Shown piece by piece: positions 1 through 7,394 of a stretch of DNA of 7,394 nt; within the stretch, counting starts at the first letter, position 1, and every line of letters begins with the position of its first letter. A program made the position numbers and the translations under genes. The notes beneath the pieces were generated by a model. The model ran no database searches. It worked only from the letters and a program-made list of their open reading frames with translations, and was not told where the DNA came from. This DNA comes from an uncultured Elioraea sp. (GTDB lineage: Bacteria > Pseudomonadota > Alphaproteobacteria > Acetobacterales > Acetobacteraceae): positions 1 through 7,394 of the forward strand of contig CALKJX010000219.1 in assembly GCA_937995555.1 (NCBI GenBank). The letters are read 5' to 3'.

Positions 1-1
1 G

Positions 2-427
2 GACCCCTGCGGCGAGGACGACTGGGAGGGCTGGATGCACCTCACGCGCACGCTGGGCGGCCGCGTGCAGATCGTCGGGGATGATCTGTTCGTGACCAAC
101 CCGGAGCGGATCGCACGCGGCATCGCGCATGGGGCGGCGAATGCGGTGCTGATCAAGGTGAACCAGATCGGCACGCTGACCGAGACGCTGACCGCGGTCG
201 AGATGACGCACCGCGCCGGCTGGCGCACGGTGATGAGTCACCGTTCGGGCGAGACCGAGGACGCGACGATCGCCGATCTCGCGGTTGCGACCAATTGCGG
301 GCAGATCAAGACCGGCAGCCTCGCGCGCTCGGACCGGACGGCGAAGTACAACCAGCTGGTGCGGATCGAGGCGATGTTGGGCGAGGCGGGGCGCTACGGC
401 GGTCGGCGCGCGGTGCTGCGGGGCTGA
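2..427 (+). CDS. eno: Enolase, C-terminal part (5' end outside window)
   Basis: This is the last 141 codons of enolase (2-phosphoglycerate to phosphoenolpyruvate, cytosolic glycolysis). The frame is open from the left edge, so the start lies upstream. Active-site landmarks of the enolase barrel are all in order. The first visible residues fit the 'ED..AEDDW' stretch after the Mg2+-binding Glu. Asp in VGDDLFVTN (bases 80-82) is a Mg2+ ligand. The catalytic Lys is in LIKVNQIGTL (155-157). The SHRSGE loop (239-256) binds substrate phosphate. The second active-site Lys is in GQIKTGS (308-310). The protein ends normally after the KYNQLVRIE helix with a short basic tail. The gene lies 45 bp upstream of ftsB, the usual alphaproteobacterial pairing, and may be co-transcribed with it. 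Identification is secure; only the N-terminal two thirds are missing. Confidence 0.97.
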   Translation, partial: DPCGEDDWEGWMHLTRTLGGRVQIVGDDLFVTNPERIARGIAHGAANAVLIKVNQIGTLTETLTAVEMTHRAGWRTVMSHRSGETEDATIADLAVATNCGQIKTGSLARSDRTAKYNQLVRIEAMLGEAGRYGGRRAVLRG

Positions 428-472
428 CCGCAAATCCGCCCTTGCGCCGACGCGGCGGGAGATGATTCCCTC

Positions 473-808
473 GTGCTGATGTCCATCGCCGCCGAACTGA
501 AGCGCCGCGCACTCGCCGCCGTGCCACCCGTGCTGGGGCTGGCGCTGGTCGGTTTCTTCGCCTGGCACACGCTGCACGGCAGCCGCGGGCTGATCGCGCT
601 CGGCGCGATCCAGGAGCAGATCGCGCTGGCCGAGACGGAGCTCGCCCGGCTGGAGGCCGAACGGGTGCGGATGGAGCGCAAGGTCGACGCGCTGCGGGTC
701 AAGCATCTCGACGGCGACGCGCTGGATGAGCGGGCGCGGCTGATGCTGAACATGGTCGCGCCCGACGACATCGTGCTGCCTTACGGACCGGACGAGCGGC
801 TCTACTGA
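473..808 (+). CDS. ftsB: FtsB/DivIC-like septum formation initiator
   Basis: This encodes a 111-aa bitopic membrane protein of the FtsB/DivIC family, which with FtsL and FtsQ links early and late steps of divisome assembly. A short basic cytoplasmic N-terminus is followed by one hydrophobic segment (about residues 16-34), the HGSRGL turn, a heptad-like coiled coil rich in Leu, Glu and Arg (about 43-76), and the family's C-terminal LDxDxLDERAR-type motif (79-89). Length fits the family. The chosen start is GTG at 473, because GGGAG at 457-461 lies 11 bp upstream; an ATG two codons later (479) is the alternative but would sit 17 bp from that site. Location directly after eno is the common alphaproteobacterial arrangement, in which pdhA would normally come next; here about 2.9 kb intervenes. 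The last bases overlap the end of the convergent MFS remnant. Confidence 0.9.
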   Translation: MLMSIAAELKRRALAAVPPVLGLALVGFFAWHTLHGSRGLIALGAIQEQIALAETELARLEAERVRMERKVDALRVKHLDGDALDERARLMLNMVAPDDIVLPYGPDERLY

Positions 809-1203
809 GCCGCCGTCCGGCGCAGCGCCCCAAGCGGGCGGATGCCGAACACGCCAAGCTGCATCACGGCGGCGACTTGGCCGCGCTGGTCTGGTCGCGT
901 GACGGATTGCAGCAGCCCGGTGCGCGCGACCATCGAGAGCATCGGTCCGAAGCCGAGCGGGAACTGTCCCGCGGCGAGCACCGCGGCTGTTGGCGCGAAG
1001 ACGATCAGTGCTGCGCCCACGACCGACGAGGCAGGACCGAACAGCAGCACTGCCCGAGGCGCGGCCCGCGCCAGCACCTGCGGCGCGACGAGCGCGCCCA
1101 GGACCAGCCCCGCGCCGGCGCACGCCAGCGGCCGCGTGACCGGCGGGCGGGTCGCGAGCCGATCCGCCCATCGCCCGGCCGGGTCTGCGGCGGCGTGCCA
1201 CCG
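802..1203 (-). pseudogene. Remnant of an MFS transporter gene
   Basis: Read on the minus strand, bases 1203 to 802 form one open frame of 133 codons that looks like an internal piece of a major facilitator superfamily transporter. It shows a loop of the GRWADRLA type, hydrophobic segments (LACAGAGLVLGALVAP, then AVLLFGPASSVVGAALIVF and AAVLAAGQFPLGFGPML), and a stretch resembling the late-loop signature of drug-efflux MFS proteins (LLQSVTRPDQRGQVAAVMQ, then GIRPLGAL). MFS proteins are usually around 400 aa with 12 membrane segments. Here the N-terminal half is absent, a TAG at 1204-1206 closes the frame upstream, and the sequence ends just after RPLGAL without the last two helices. The only start in frame is an internal GTG at 1077. 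I call it a decayed fragment, truncated at both ends. Its stop lies inside the ftsB stop region. Confidence 0.7.
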
Positions 1204-1223
1204 CTAGCGGCCGAAACGTCGTC

Positions 1224-2729
1224 CTACAGCGCGAGCGACTCCGGCGGCCAGGACGCCAGCGCGCCGAGCCGGGCGGTCTTCTTGGCCTGATGCCGGTCCA
1301 TCCGCCGCAGCACGTCCGCCATCACCGCAACGGCTTCGACCAGATGCGGCCCCTTGTTCAGCATCACGCACTCGGCACGCTGGGCCATCGCGGCATCGGT
1401 CGTCTCGGCGCGGCTCGGCCTGCCTTCGGCGATCAGTCCGGCGAACACCTCGGTCGCCCAGACCACCGGCACGTGCGCGGCCTCGCAGACCCAGAGGATC
1501 TCCTCCTGGATCTCGGAAAGGCGAGGGAAGCCGACCTCGACGGCCAGATCGCCACGCGCGATCATCACCCCGATCGGGCGCTCGCCGGCGCCCTGCACGA
1601 TCAGCCGCGGCAGGTTCTGCACCGCGAGCGGCGTCTCGACCTTCAGCACGATGGGCATCTTCGCGAGGCCCGGCCGGCGGGCATCGAGTGCCTCACCGAG
1701 CCGGACCACATCGTCGGGGCGCTGCACGAACGAGAAGCCGACGCAATCGGCGAGCCGCGCGACGCTGTCGAGGTCCGTGATGTCCTTCGGCGTCAGCGGC
1801 GGCAGCGGCAGCGTCACGCCCGGCAGGTTCACCCCCTTCTCGGGCTTGAGGCGAATGCCCTTCTCGCGCACCTGCGTGGCCTCCAGCAGCACGCGGTCGC
1901 CGTCCGTTTGGATCACGCGCGCGCCGAGCTTGCCATCGTTGATCCACACCGTCGTCCCGGGCGTGAGCAGGCCGAGCACCTCCGTGGGCACGAGCGTCGC
2001 CCAGGGTGGGTCGCCCGCTCGCGCCGCCGCCGCCTCGGCGAGCAGCAGGAACGGCGCGCCCCGAACGATCCGCCCGTGGTCCGGGCTGACCGCGCCGAGG
2101 CGGAGCTTCGGCCCGGCGATGTCCATCAGCACCCGGCAGTCGCGGCCAGCCGCCGCGGCCGCGGCGCGGGTGCGGGCCACCATCGCCTCCCAGATCTCGG
2201 GTCCGTCATGGGCGCAGTTGATCCGCGCGCAGTCCATGCCGGCGGCGATCAGAGCGGGCAGTAGGTCCGGATCCGTCGCGGCGGCCGTCGGCAGGGTGGC
2301 CATGATGCGGGTCGACGGCCCGTGCTCGCGTGCGCCGAACAGCAGATCGCGCGTCCGCCCGATCGGATCGCCTGGCAGGGGGCTCGGCACGGGCGGGCAG
2401 GGGCCGGCGCCGGCAAGGCAGGCGAGGGCGCCGCGCACGGCGGCAAGCGTCTCGCCGACATGCGCCTCGCAGCGCCCGAGCGAGGACAAGCCGTAGGCCC
2501 CGAGCGCGGCCTGAAGCGCGGTCAGATCATGCCGGCGCAGGGCGAGGTAGCGCGCAAGGTTGCGCGCTGAACCGAGGGACGACGGCGTGTGCAGCGCCGG
2601 ATGCCAGCCGTCGAGGATCCGGCAGGCCGTTGCCTCGACCGCGGCGATGCAGCGGTCCAGCTCCACCAGCAACGCGCCGGGGGTGGGGAGTGCGGCGGCG
2701 GATGGGCCAGCGTGCAGAGGGGATGCCAT
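1224..2729 (-). CDS. Pyruvate kinase-like protein lacking the C-terminal domain, with N-terminal helical extension
   Basis: The 501-aa product is homologous to pyruvate kinase (phosphoenolpyruvate + ADP to pyruvate + ATP). Residues 1-110 form an extra Ala/Leu-rich helical region with the conserved-looking stretch SARNLARYLALRRHDL and GLSSLGR. The kinase barrel starts near 140. Arg169 and Asn171 (ARINCAHD), Asp203 (MDIAGPKLRLG), KGVNLPG (298-304), SFVQ (333-336), catalytic Lys363 and metal-ligand Glu365 (LKVET), Asp394 (ARGDLAVE) and Thr426 (WATEVF) match catalytic positions. The usual K+-site Ser is Ala173, and the MLSxETA loop is replaced by MLNKGP. The sequence ends about 40 residues after that loop, so the regulatory C-domain is absent. 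Lys208, with Ile204 and Leu211, matches the K+-independent enzyme type. ATG at 2729 has GGAA six bases upstream. Activity is likely but unproven; another PEP-binding role is possible. Confidence 0.85.
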   Translation of the reverse strand: MASPLHAGPSAAALPTPGALLVELDRCIAAVEATACRILDGWHPALHTPSSLGSARNLARYLALRRHDLTALQAALGAYGLSSLGRCEAHVGETLAAVRGALACLAGAGPCPPVPSPLPGDPIGRTRDLLFGAREHGPSTRIMATLPTAAATDPDLLPALIAAGMDCARINCAHDGPEIWEAMVARTRAAAAAAGRDCRVLMDIAGPKLRLGAVSPDHGRIVRGAPFLLLAEAAAARAGDPPWATLVPTEVLGLLTPGTTVWINDGKLGARVIQTDGDRVLLEATQVREKGIRLKPEKGVNLPGVTLPLPPLTPKDITDLDSVARLADCVGFSFVQRPDDVVRLGEALDARRPGLAKMPIVLKVETPLAVQNLPRLIVQGAGERPIGVMIARGDLAVEVGFPRLSEIQEEILWVCEAAHVPVVWATEVFAGLIAEGRPSRAETTDAAMAQRAECVMLNKGPHLVEAVAVMADVLRRMDRHQAKKTARLGALASWPPESLAL

Positions 2730-2858
2730 CAGTGGTTCCGGCTTCAGGACTTGCGCGTGATGCGATAGCGTCCATCCCGCGCGCGGTGCAGGTATGGGCT
2801 TGTGATGGTTCTGTGACGGGCAGCGCCCGGGTGCTGCGGCTGTCGATCAGGAGGGTGC
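2730..2858. promoter_or_regulatory. Divergent intergenic region between the pyruvate-kinase-like and caspase-like genes
   Basis: These 129 bp separate two genes that start outward from it, so the promoters of both, and any shared regulator site, should lie here. I see no convincing -35/-10 pair on either strand and no strong operator palindrome. The assignment rests on gene orientation only. Confidence 0.4.
2849..2855 (+). promoter_or_regulatory. Strong ribosome binding site (AGGAGGG)
   Basis: AGGAGGG lies three bases before the ATG at 2859. It is a near-perfect Shine-Dalgarno match, the best in the window, and it fixes the start of the caspase-like gene. It is also evidence that this unrecognised gene is really translated. 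Confidence 0.75.
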
Positions 2859-3524
2859 ATGGCATTCTGTCTTGGCGTGGTCGACGTGCGCCTGCCCTCG
2901 CCGCACTCGAAGCAGGGGCGGTTCGATGCCGTGGCCGCCTGGCGCGCGCAGCGGCGCCGCATCTGGCTGACGCGCTGCCGGATCACGCTCACCACCGATG
3001 CGGCCGAGGGCCAGCCCGGCATCGTCGCGCGGGTGCAGAACGCCGTCGCGGCGCATCGCCGTGGGGCGGAAGCGGTCGAACTCGACATCGTCTGCCACGG
3101 CAGGGCGTTCGGCTATTCGGGTCCGCACGACGCGGCGCCGGTCTCCGATCCCCATGGCATCTCGGGCTTCGGATATGCGCTGCAGCTCGGTACCGGGCTC
3201 GGCATCCCGACCATGCATCACTGGGCGCCCCTGCAGAACGTGTTCCGCCGCGTCCGTCTCTATGCCTGCGGCGAGCGCAACCCCGCGCTCGATCGCGCCT
3301 ATCTCAACAGCATCGCGCGCGAACAGTTCTGCCGCCGCTTCGCCGACCTGCTCTCAACCGAGGTGGTGAGCTGCGCCGAGACCTGCGTCTTCTCCGTGTG
3401 GCCCGACCCGACGCCGGACCCGAGCATCGCGGTGGATGGCTGGGACGGCAGCGCGCCGGTGACCGTGTTCCTGCCGGGCGGACGCTCGCGCGCCCTGCCG
3501 CCGGGCGATCGCCTGGGCCGTTGA
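2859..3524 (+). CDS. Unrecognised protein with caspase-like (clan CD/DUF4347-type) His-Gly...Cys layout
   Basis: This encodes a 221-aa protein that I cannot assign to a named family. No signal peptide or membrane segment is evident. Residues 73-81 form a hydrophobic strand ending in Cys-His-Gly (VELDIVCHGRAF). This is followed by GYALQLGTGLG (105-115), the segment WAPLQNVFRRV (122-132), a second strand ending in Cys (RLYACG, Cys137), then a helix (REQFCRRFADLL, 154-165) and another strand (TEVVSC). This order of strand-His-Gly, helix and strand-Cys is the layout of caspase-like cysteine peptidases and of DUF4347-type domains, with His80 and Cys137 as the candidate dyad. That is inference from pattern, not a demonstrated activity. 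The tail (about 180-221) is Pro/Gly-rich and probably unstructured. A strong ribosome binding site supports translation. It is divergent from the pyruvate-kinase-like gene and lies 157 bp before pdhA. Confidence 0.75.
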   Translation: MAFCLGVVDVRLPSPHSKQGRFDAVAAWRAQRRRIWLTRCRITLTTDAAEGQPGIVARVQNAVAAHRRGAEAVELDIVCHGRAFGYSGPHDAAPVSDPHGISGFGYALQLGTGLGIPTMHHWAPLQNVFRRVRLYACGERNPALDRAYLNSIAREQFCRRFADLLSTEVVSCAETCVFSVWPDPTPDPSIAVDGWDGSAPVTVFLPGGRSRALPPGDRLGR

Positions 3525-3549
3525 CGGCGCGGCGGTCGCGCAGCTTTCG

Positions 3550-3568
3550 CGCCGGCCGCGGGCCGGCG
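3550..3568 (+). terminator. GC-rich hairpin downstream of the caspase-like gene, possible terminator
   Basis: CGCCGGCC and GGCCGGCG form a perfect 8-bp stem around a 3-base GCG loop, 25 bp after the stop at 3524. No T-run follows, so it is not a textbook intrinsic terminator; in such GC-rich genomes T-poor hairpins are common ends of transcripts. It would insulate pdhA from the upstream gene. Confidence 0.35.
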
Positions 3569-3594
3569 GGCGACGCTCTGTTGCGCCCACCGGC

Positions 3595-3607
3595 GTTGCC
3601 GGGCAAC
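3595..3607. repeat. Short inverted repeat GTTGCC-G-GGCAAC upstream of pdhA
   Basis: This is a perfect 6-bp palindrome with a single central base, 74 bp before the pdhA start and just upstream of a candidate promoter. It could be an operator half-site pair or a small hairpin. Chance occurrence cannot be excluded at this length. Confidence 0.3.
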
Positions 3608-3620
3608 AGTTTCCCCTGTC

Positions 3621-3648
3621 TTGCTAAGCCCATGCGTGCCGTTTAGGT
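3621..3648 (+). promoter_or_regulatory. Candidate pdhABC promoter
   Basis: TTGCTA (3621-3626) and TTAGGT (3643-3648), separated by 16 bp, partly resemble sigma-70-type -35 and -10 boxes, in the least GC-rich part of the 157-bp gap before pdhA. The match is weak and the placement rests mainly on position at the head of the operon. Confidence 0.25.
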
Positions 3649-3681
3649 GCACGCAGGACCGATCCGACGGGGGGAACGAGG

Positions 3682-4704
3682 ATGGCAACCGCCAATACCG
3701 CCCAGAGCAAGAAGGGGAAGGCCGCGGCGCCCCTGGCGATGACACGCGAGGAGCTGCTCAAGGCCTTCCGCGAGATGCTGCTGATCCGCCGCTTCGAGGA
3801 GAAGGCGGGCCAGCTCTACGGCATGGGGCTGATCGGCGGGTTCTGCCACCTCTACATCGGCCAGGAGGCCGTGGTGGTCGGCATGCAATCCGTGCTCAAG
3901 CCGGGCGACCAGGTGATCACCTCGTACCGCGACCACGGCCACATGCTCGCCTGCGGGATGGATCCGCGTGGTGTGATGGCGGAGCTGACCGGGCGCATCG
4001 GCGGCTACTCCAAAGGCAAGGGCGGCTCGATGCACATGTTCTCGATCGAGAAGGGGTTCTATGGCGGGCACGGCATCGTCGGCGCACAGGTGAGCCTCGG
4101 CGCCGGCCTCGCCTTCGCCAACTGGTACCGCGGCAACGACCACGTGTGCCTGACCTATTTCGGCGAGGGCGCGGCCAACCAGGGCCAGGTCTATGAGAGC
4201 TTCAACCTGGCGGCGCTGTGGAAATTGCCCTGCGTGTTCATCATCGAGAACAACCGCTACTCGATGGGCACGGCACAAGAGCGCGCGACCACCTCGAGGG
4301 ATCTGTCGCAGAAGGGCGCGCCCTGGGGCATCCCCGGCATGCAGGTCGATGGCATGGACGTGCTGAAGGTGCGCGAGGCGGCCGAGGAGGTCGTTGCGCA
4401 CTGCCGGTCGGGCAAGGGCCCTTACCTAATGGAGATCCTGACCTATCGCTACCGCGGCCACTCGATGTCCGATCCGGCGAAGTACCGCACGCGCGACGAG
4501 GTGCAGAAGATGCGCGAGACGCGCGACCCGATCGAGGGCGCGCGCAAGGTGCTGGTCGAGACGCTGGGCGTGAACGAGGCCGAACTGAAGGCGATCGAGG
4601 AGGAGGTGCGGGCGATCGTGCAGGACGCTGCCGACTTCGCGCAGCAAAGCCCCGAGCCGCCAGAGAGCGAGCTCTGGACCGATGTGCTGACCGAGGCGGC
4701 CTGA
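3682..4704 (+). CDS. pdhA: Pyruvate dehydrogenase E1 component, alpha subunit
   Basis: This 340-aa subunit of the thiamine-diphosphate-dependent E1 enzyme decarboxylates pyruvate and passes the acetyl group to the lipoyl arm of E2; it works as an alpha2beta2 heterotetramer with PdhB. After a basic, Ala-rich leader (1-19) the family landmarks follow: IRRFEEKAGQLYG (35-47), FCHLYIGQEAV (54-64), YRDHGHMLACG (82-92), GKGGSMHMF (112-120), the ThDP/Mg2+ motif GEGAANQGQ to IENN (161-191), and the loop YRYRGHSMSDP (256-265) with active-site His260. The first Asp of the usual GDG motif is Glu162 here. The loop Ser261 aligns with mammalian phosphorylation site 1; no E1 kinase is visible nearby. Length is normal for bacterial PdhA. 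A purine-rich GGGGGGAACGAGG precedes the ATG. It is the first gene of the pdhABC operon. Confidence 0.97.
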   Translation: MATANTAQSKKGKAAAPLAMTREELLKAFREMLLIRRFEEKAGQLYGMGLIGGFCHLYIGQEAVVVGMQSVLKPGDQVITSYRDHGHMLACGMDPRGVMAELTGRIGGYSKGKGGSMHMFSIEKGFYGGHGIVGAQVSLGAGLAFANWYRGNDHVCLTYFGEGAANQGQVYESFNLAALWKLPCVFIIENNRYSMGTAQERATTSRDLSQKGAPWGIPGMQVDGMDVLKVREAAEEVVAHCRSGKGPYLMEILTYRYRGHSMSDPAKYRTRDEVQKMRETRDPIEGARKVLVETLGVNEAELKAIEEEVRAIVQDAADFAQQSPEPPESELWTDVLTEAA

Positions 4705-4720
4705 GGCGGGGGGCACGACC

Positions 4721-6082
<1,362 letters not shown>

Positions 6083-6103
6083 GGTCGGGGAGAGAGACGG
6101 ACG

Positions 6104-7390
6104 ATGGGCACGCAGATCCTGATGCCGGCGCTGAGCCCCACCATGACCGAGGGCACGCTCGCGCGCTGGCTGAAGAAGGAAGGCGACACGATCAAGGCGG
6201 GCGACGTGATCGCCGAGATCGAGACCGACAAGGCGACCATGGAGGTCGAGGCGGTCGATGAGGGCGTGCTGGCGAAGATCCTGGTGCCCGAGGGCACGCC
6301 CGGGGTGGCGGTGAACGCGCCGATCGCCGAGCTCGCGGGCGATGGAGGTGCGAAGCCCTCGCCCAAGGCCGAGGCGCCGAAGCCCGAGGCGAAGGCCGAA
6401 GCCCCGAAGCCCGCACCGCAGAAGACCGAGACGGCGCCGGCGCCCGCGGGCAACGGTCACGACAAGGGCGAGCGCGTGTTCGCGAGCCCGCTCGCGCGGC
6501 GCATGGCTTTGCAGGCCGGGATCGACCTCTCCGCGCTGAAGGGCAGCGGGCCGAACGGGCGGATCATCAAGGCGGACATCGAGGCGGCGATGGCGGGGGC
6601 CGCGCCGAAGGCCGCCACGGCTCCGGCGGCCGCTGCCGCACCGGCGGCGGCGCCTCCGCCGAAGCCCGCGGCGCCGGCCGCGCCGCTCGCCGCCCCGCAC
6701 ACGCTCGCGCCCCACTCGACGATGCGCAAGGTGATCGCGCGTCGTCTGTCGGAGAGCAAGGCGACGATCCCCCACTTCTACGCCACGGTAGATGTGGAGC
6801 TCGATGCCCTGCTGAAACTCCGCGCCGAGCTGAATGCGAAATCGCCGAAGGATGGGCCGGGCGCGTGGAAGGTCTCGGTCAACGACATGATCATCAAGGC
6901 CTCGGCGATCGCGCTGCGCCGGCTGCCGAGGGTGAACGCGTCGTGGCAGGACGACGCCATGGTGCTGTACCAGGACGTCGACATCGCGGTGGCGGTGTCG
7001 ATCCCGGACGGGCTGATCACGCCGATCATCCGCAAGGCCGACCAGAAGGGTTTGGCCGCGATCTCGAACGAGATGAAGGATCTTGCCGCGCGGGCGAAGG
7101 CCGGCAAGCTGAAGCCCGAGGAGTTCCAGGGCGGGTCGTTCTCGATCAGCAACATGGGCATGATGGGGGTGAAGGAATTCGCCGCCATCATCAACCCGCC
7201 CCAGGCCGCGATCCTGGCGGTGAGCGCGGGCGAGCCGCGGCCGGTGGTGAAGGACGGGGCGCTCGCGATCGCGACGGTGATGACGGTGACGCTGAGCGTC
7301 GATCACCGTGTGATCGACGGGGCCCTGGCGGCGGAGTGGCTCGGCGTGTTCAAGGGCATCGTCCAGGACCCCTTGCAGATGATGCTTTAG
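6104..7390 (+). CDS. pdhC: Dihydrolipoamide acetyltransferase (E2) of pyruvate dehydrogenase
   Basis: This is the E2 core enzyme, 428 aa, which takes the acetyl group on its lipoyl arm and transfers it to CoA. Residues 1-80 form a single lipoyl domain (Lys43 in ETDKATMEVEA). A Lys/Pro/Ala/Glu linker (81-122) leads to the peripheral-subunit-binding domain (about 124-163, VFASPLARRMALQAGIDL and GSGPNGRIIKADIE) that holds E1 or E3. A second, very Ala/Pro-rich linker (164-203) joins it to the catalytic domain (204-428). The acyltransferase motif is DHRVIDG with His401 and Asp405, and the chain ends in the family-typical PLQMML. One lipoyl domain on E2 plus one on E1-beta is the alphaproteobacterial layout. 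The start is 21 bp after pdhB, preceded by GGGGAGAGAG (6087-6096). The gene is complete; the window ends four bases after its stop, so lpd (E3), often next, is out of view. Confidence 0.97.
   Translation: MGTQILMPALSPTMTEGTLARWLKKEGDTIKAGDVIAEIETDKATMEVEAVDEGVLAKILVPEGTPGVAVNAPIAELAGDGGAKPSPKAEAPKPEAKAEAPKPAPQKTETAPAPAGNGHDKGERVFASPLARRMALQAGIDLSALKGSGPNGRIIKADIEAAMAGAAPKAATAPAAAAAPAAAPPPKPAAPAAPLAAPHTLAPHSTMRKVIARRLSESKATIPHFYATVDVELDALLKLRAELNAKSPKDGPGAWKVSVNDMIIKASAIALRRLPRVNASWQDDAMVLYQDVDIAVAVSIPDGLITPIIRKADQKGLAAISNEMKDLAARAKAGKLKPEEFQGGSFSISNMGMMGVKEFAAIINPPQAAILAVSAGEPRPVVKDGALAIATVMTVTLSVDHRVIDGALAAEWLGVFKGIVQDPLQMML
6206..6249 (+). repeat. Direct DNA repeat, copy 2 (lipoyl-site coding, in pdhC)
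   Basis: This is the partner of the 44-bp identical stretch in pdhB. Differences between the two lipoyl-coding segments appear immediately on both sides of it. Confidence 0.9.
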
Positions 7391-7394
7391 GGCG

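Noticed and set aside
842..1290. Plus-strand open frames between ftsB and the pyruvate-kinase-like gene
   Set aside because: They are shadows of the MFS remnant on the other strand; the translations are Arg/Ser/Ala-rich without hydrophobic or domain structure.
1290..2496. Long plus-strand open frames opposite the pyruvate-kinase-like gene
   Set aside because: The translations are Arg/His/Ala/Ser-rich with no family motifs, while the minus strand carries a complete set of pyruvate kinase motifs.
2751..2776. TTGCGC as a -35 box for the caspase-like gene
   Set aside because: No acceptable -10 box lies at the right spacing; the downstream sequence is GC-rich.
2330..3646. A 438-codon plus-strand frame spanning the intergenic region and the caspase-like gene
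   Set aside because: It overlaps two better-supported genes, is dominated by Arg and Ala, and has no ribosome site or recognisable domain. The frame at 2859 has a strong AGGAGGG and a sensible protein composition.

Overview
The window is about 7.4 kb of very GC-rich DNA, with strong G/C bias at third codon positions. It looks like an alphaproteobacterial chromosome. The backbone order enolase - FtsB - PdhA - PdhB - PdhC, and an E1-beta subunit with its own N-terminal lipoyl domain, are both typical of that class. Acetobacterales or Rhodospirillales would fit, but the placement within the class is inference.

Layout, left to right. The 3' end of eno (enolase, + strand) enters from the left edge. 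It is followed after 45 bp by an FtsB/DivIC-like cell-division gene. From about 800 to 3600 there is an insertion relative to the usual eno-ftsB-pdhA order. It holds a decayed fragment of an MFS transporter gene (- strand, convergent with ftsB), an unusual pyruvate-kinase-like gene (- strand), and a divergent gene of unrecognised family (+ strand, 221 aa) that has the His-Gly ... Cys layout of caspase-like (clan CD/DUF4347-type) proteins. From 3682 to the right edge, pdhA, pdhB and pdhC form a tight operon (16 and 21 bp gaps) encoding the E1-alpha, E1-beta and E2 subunits of the pyruvate dehydrogenase complex. No E3 (lpd) is seen before the window ends.

How the genes fit together. Enolase makes phosphoenolpyruvate, the pyruvate-kinase-like protein would turn it into pyruvate, and PdhABC oxidise pyruvate to acetyl-CoA, so the window carries the last steps of glycolysis and the entry to the TCA cycle side by side. 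The pyruvate-kinase-like protein lacks the C-terminal regulatory domain, has an extra N-terminal helical region, and carries the Lys/Ile/Leu residue set associated with K+-independent pyruvate kinases. The caspase-like gene has no obvious metabolic link to its neighbours and is the least understood item here.
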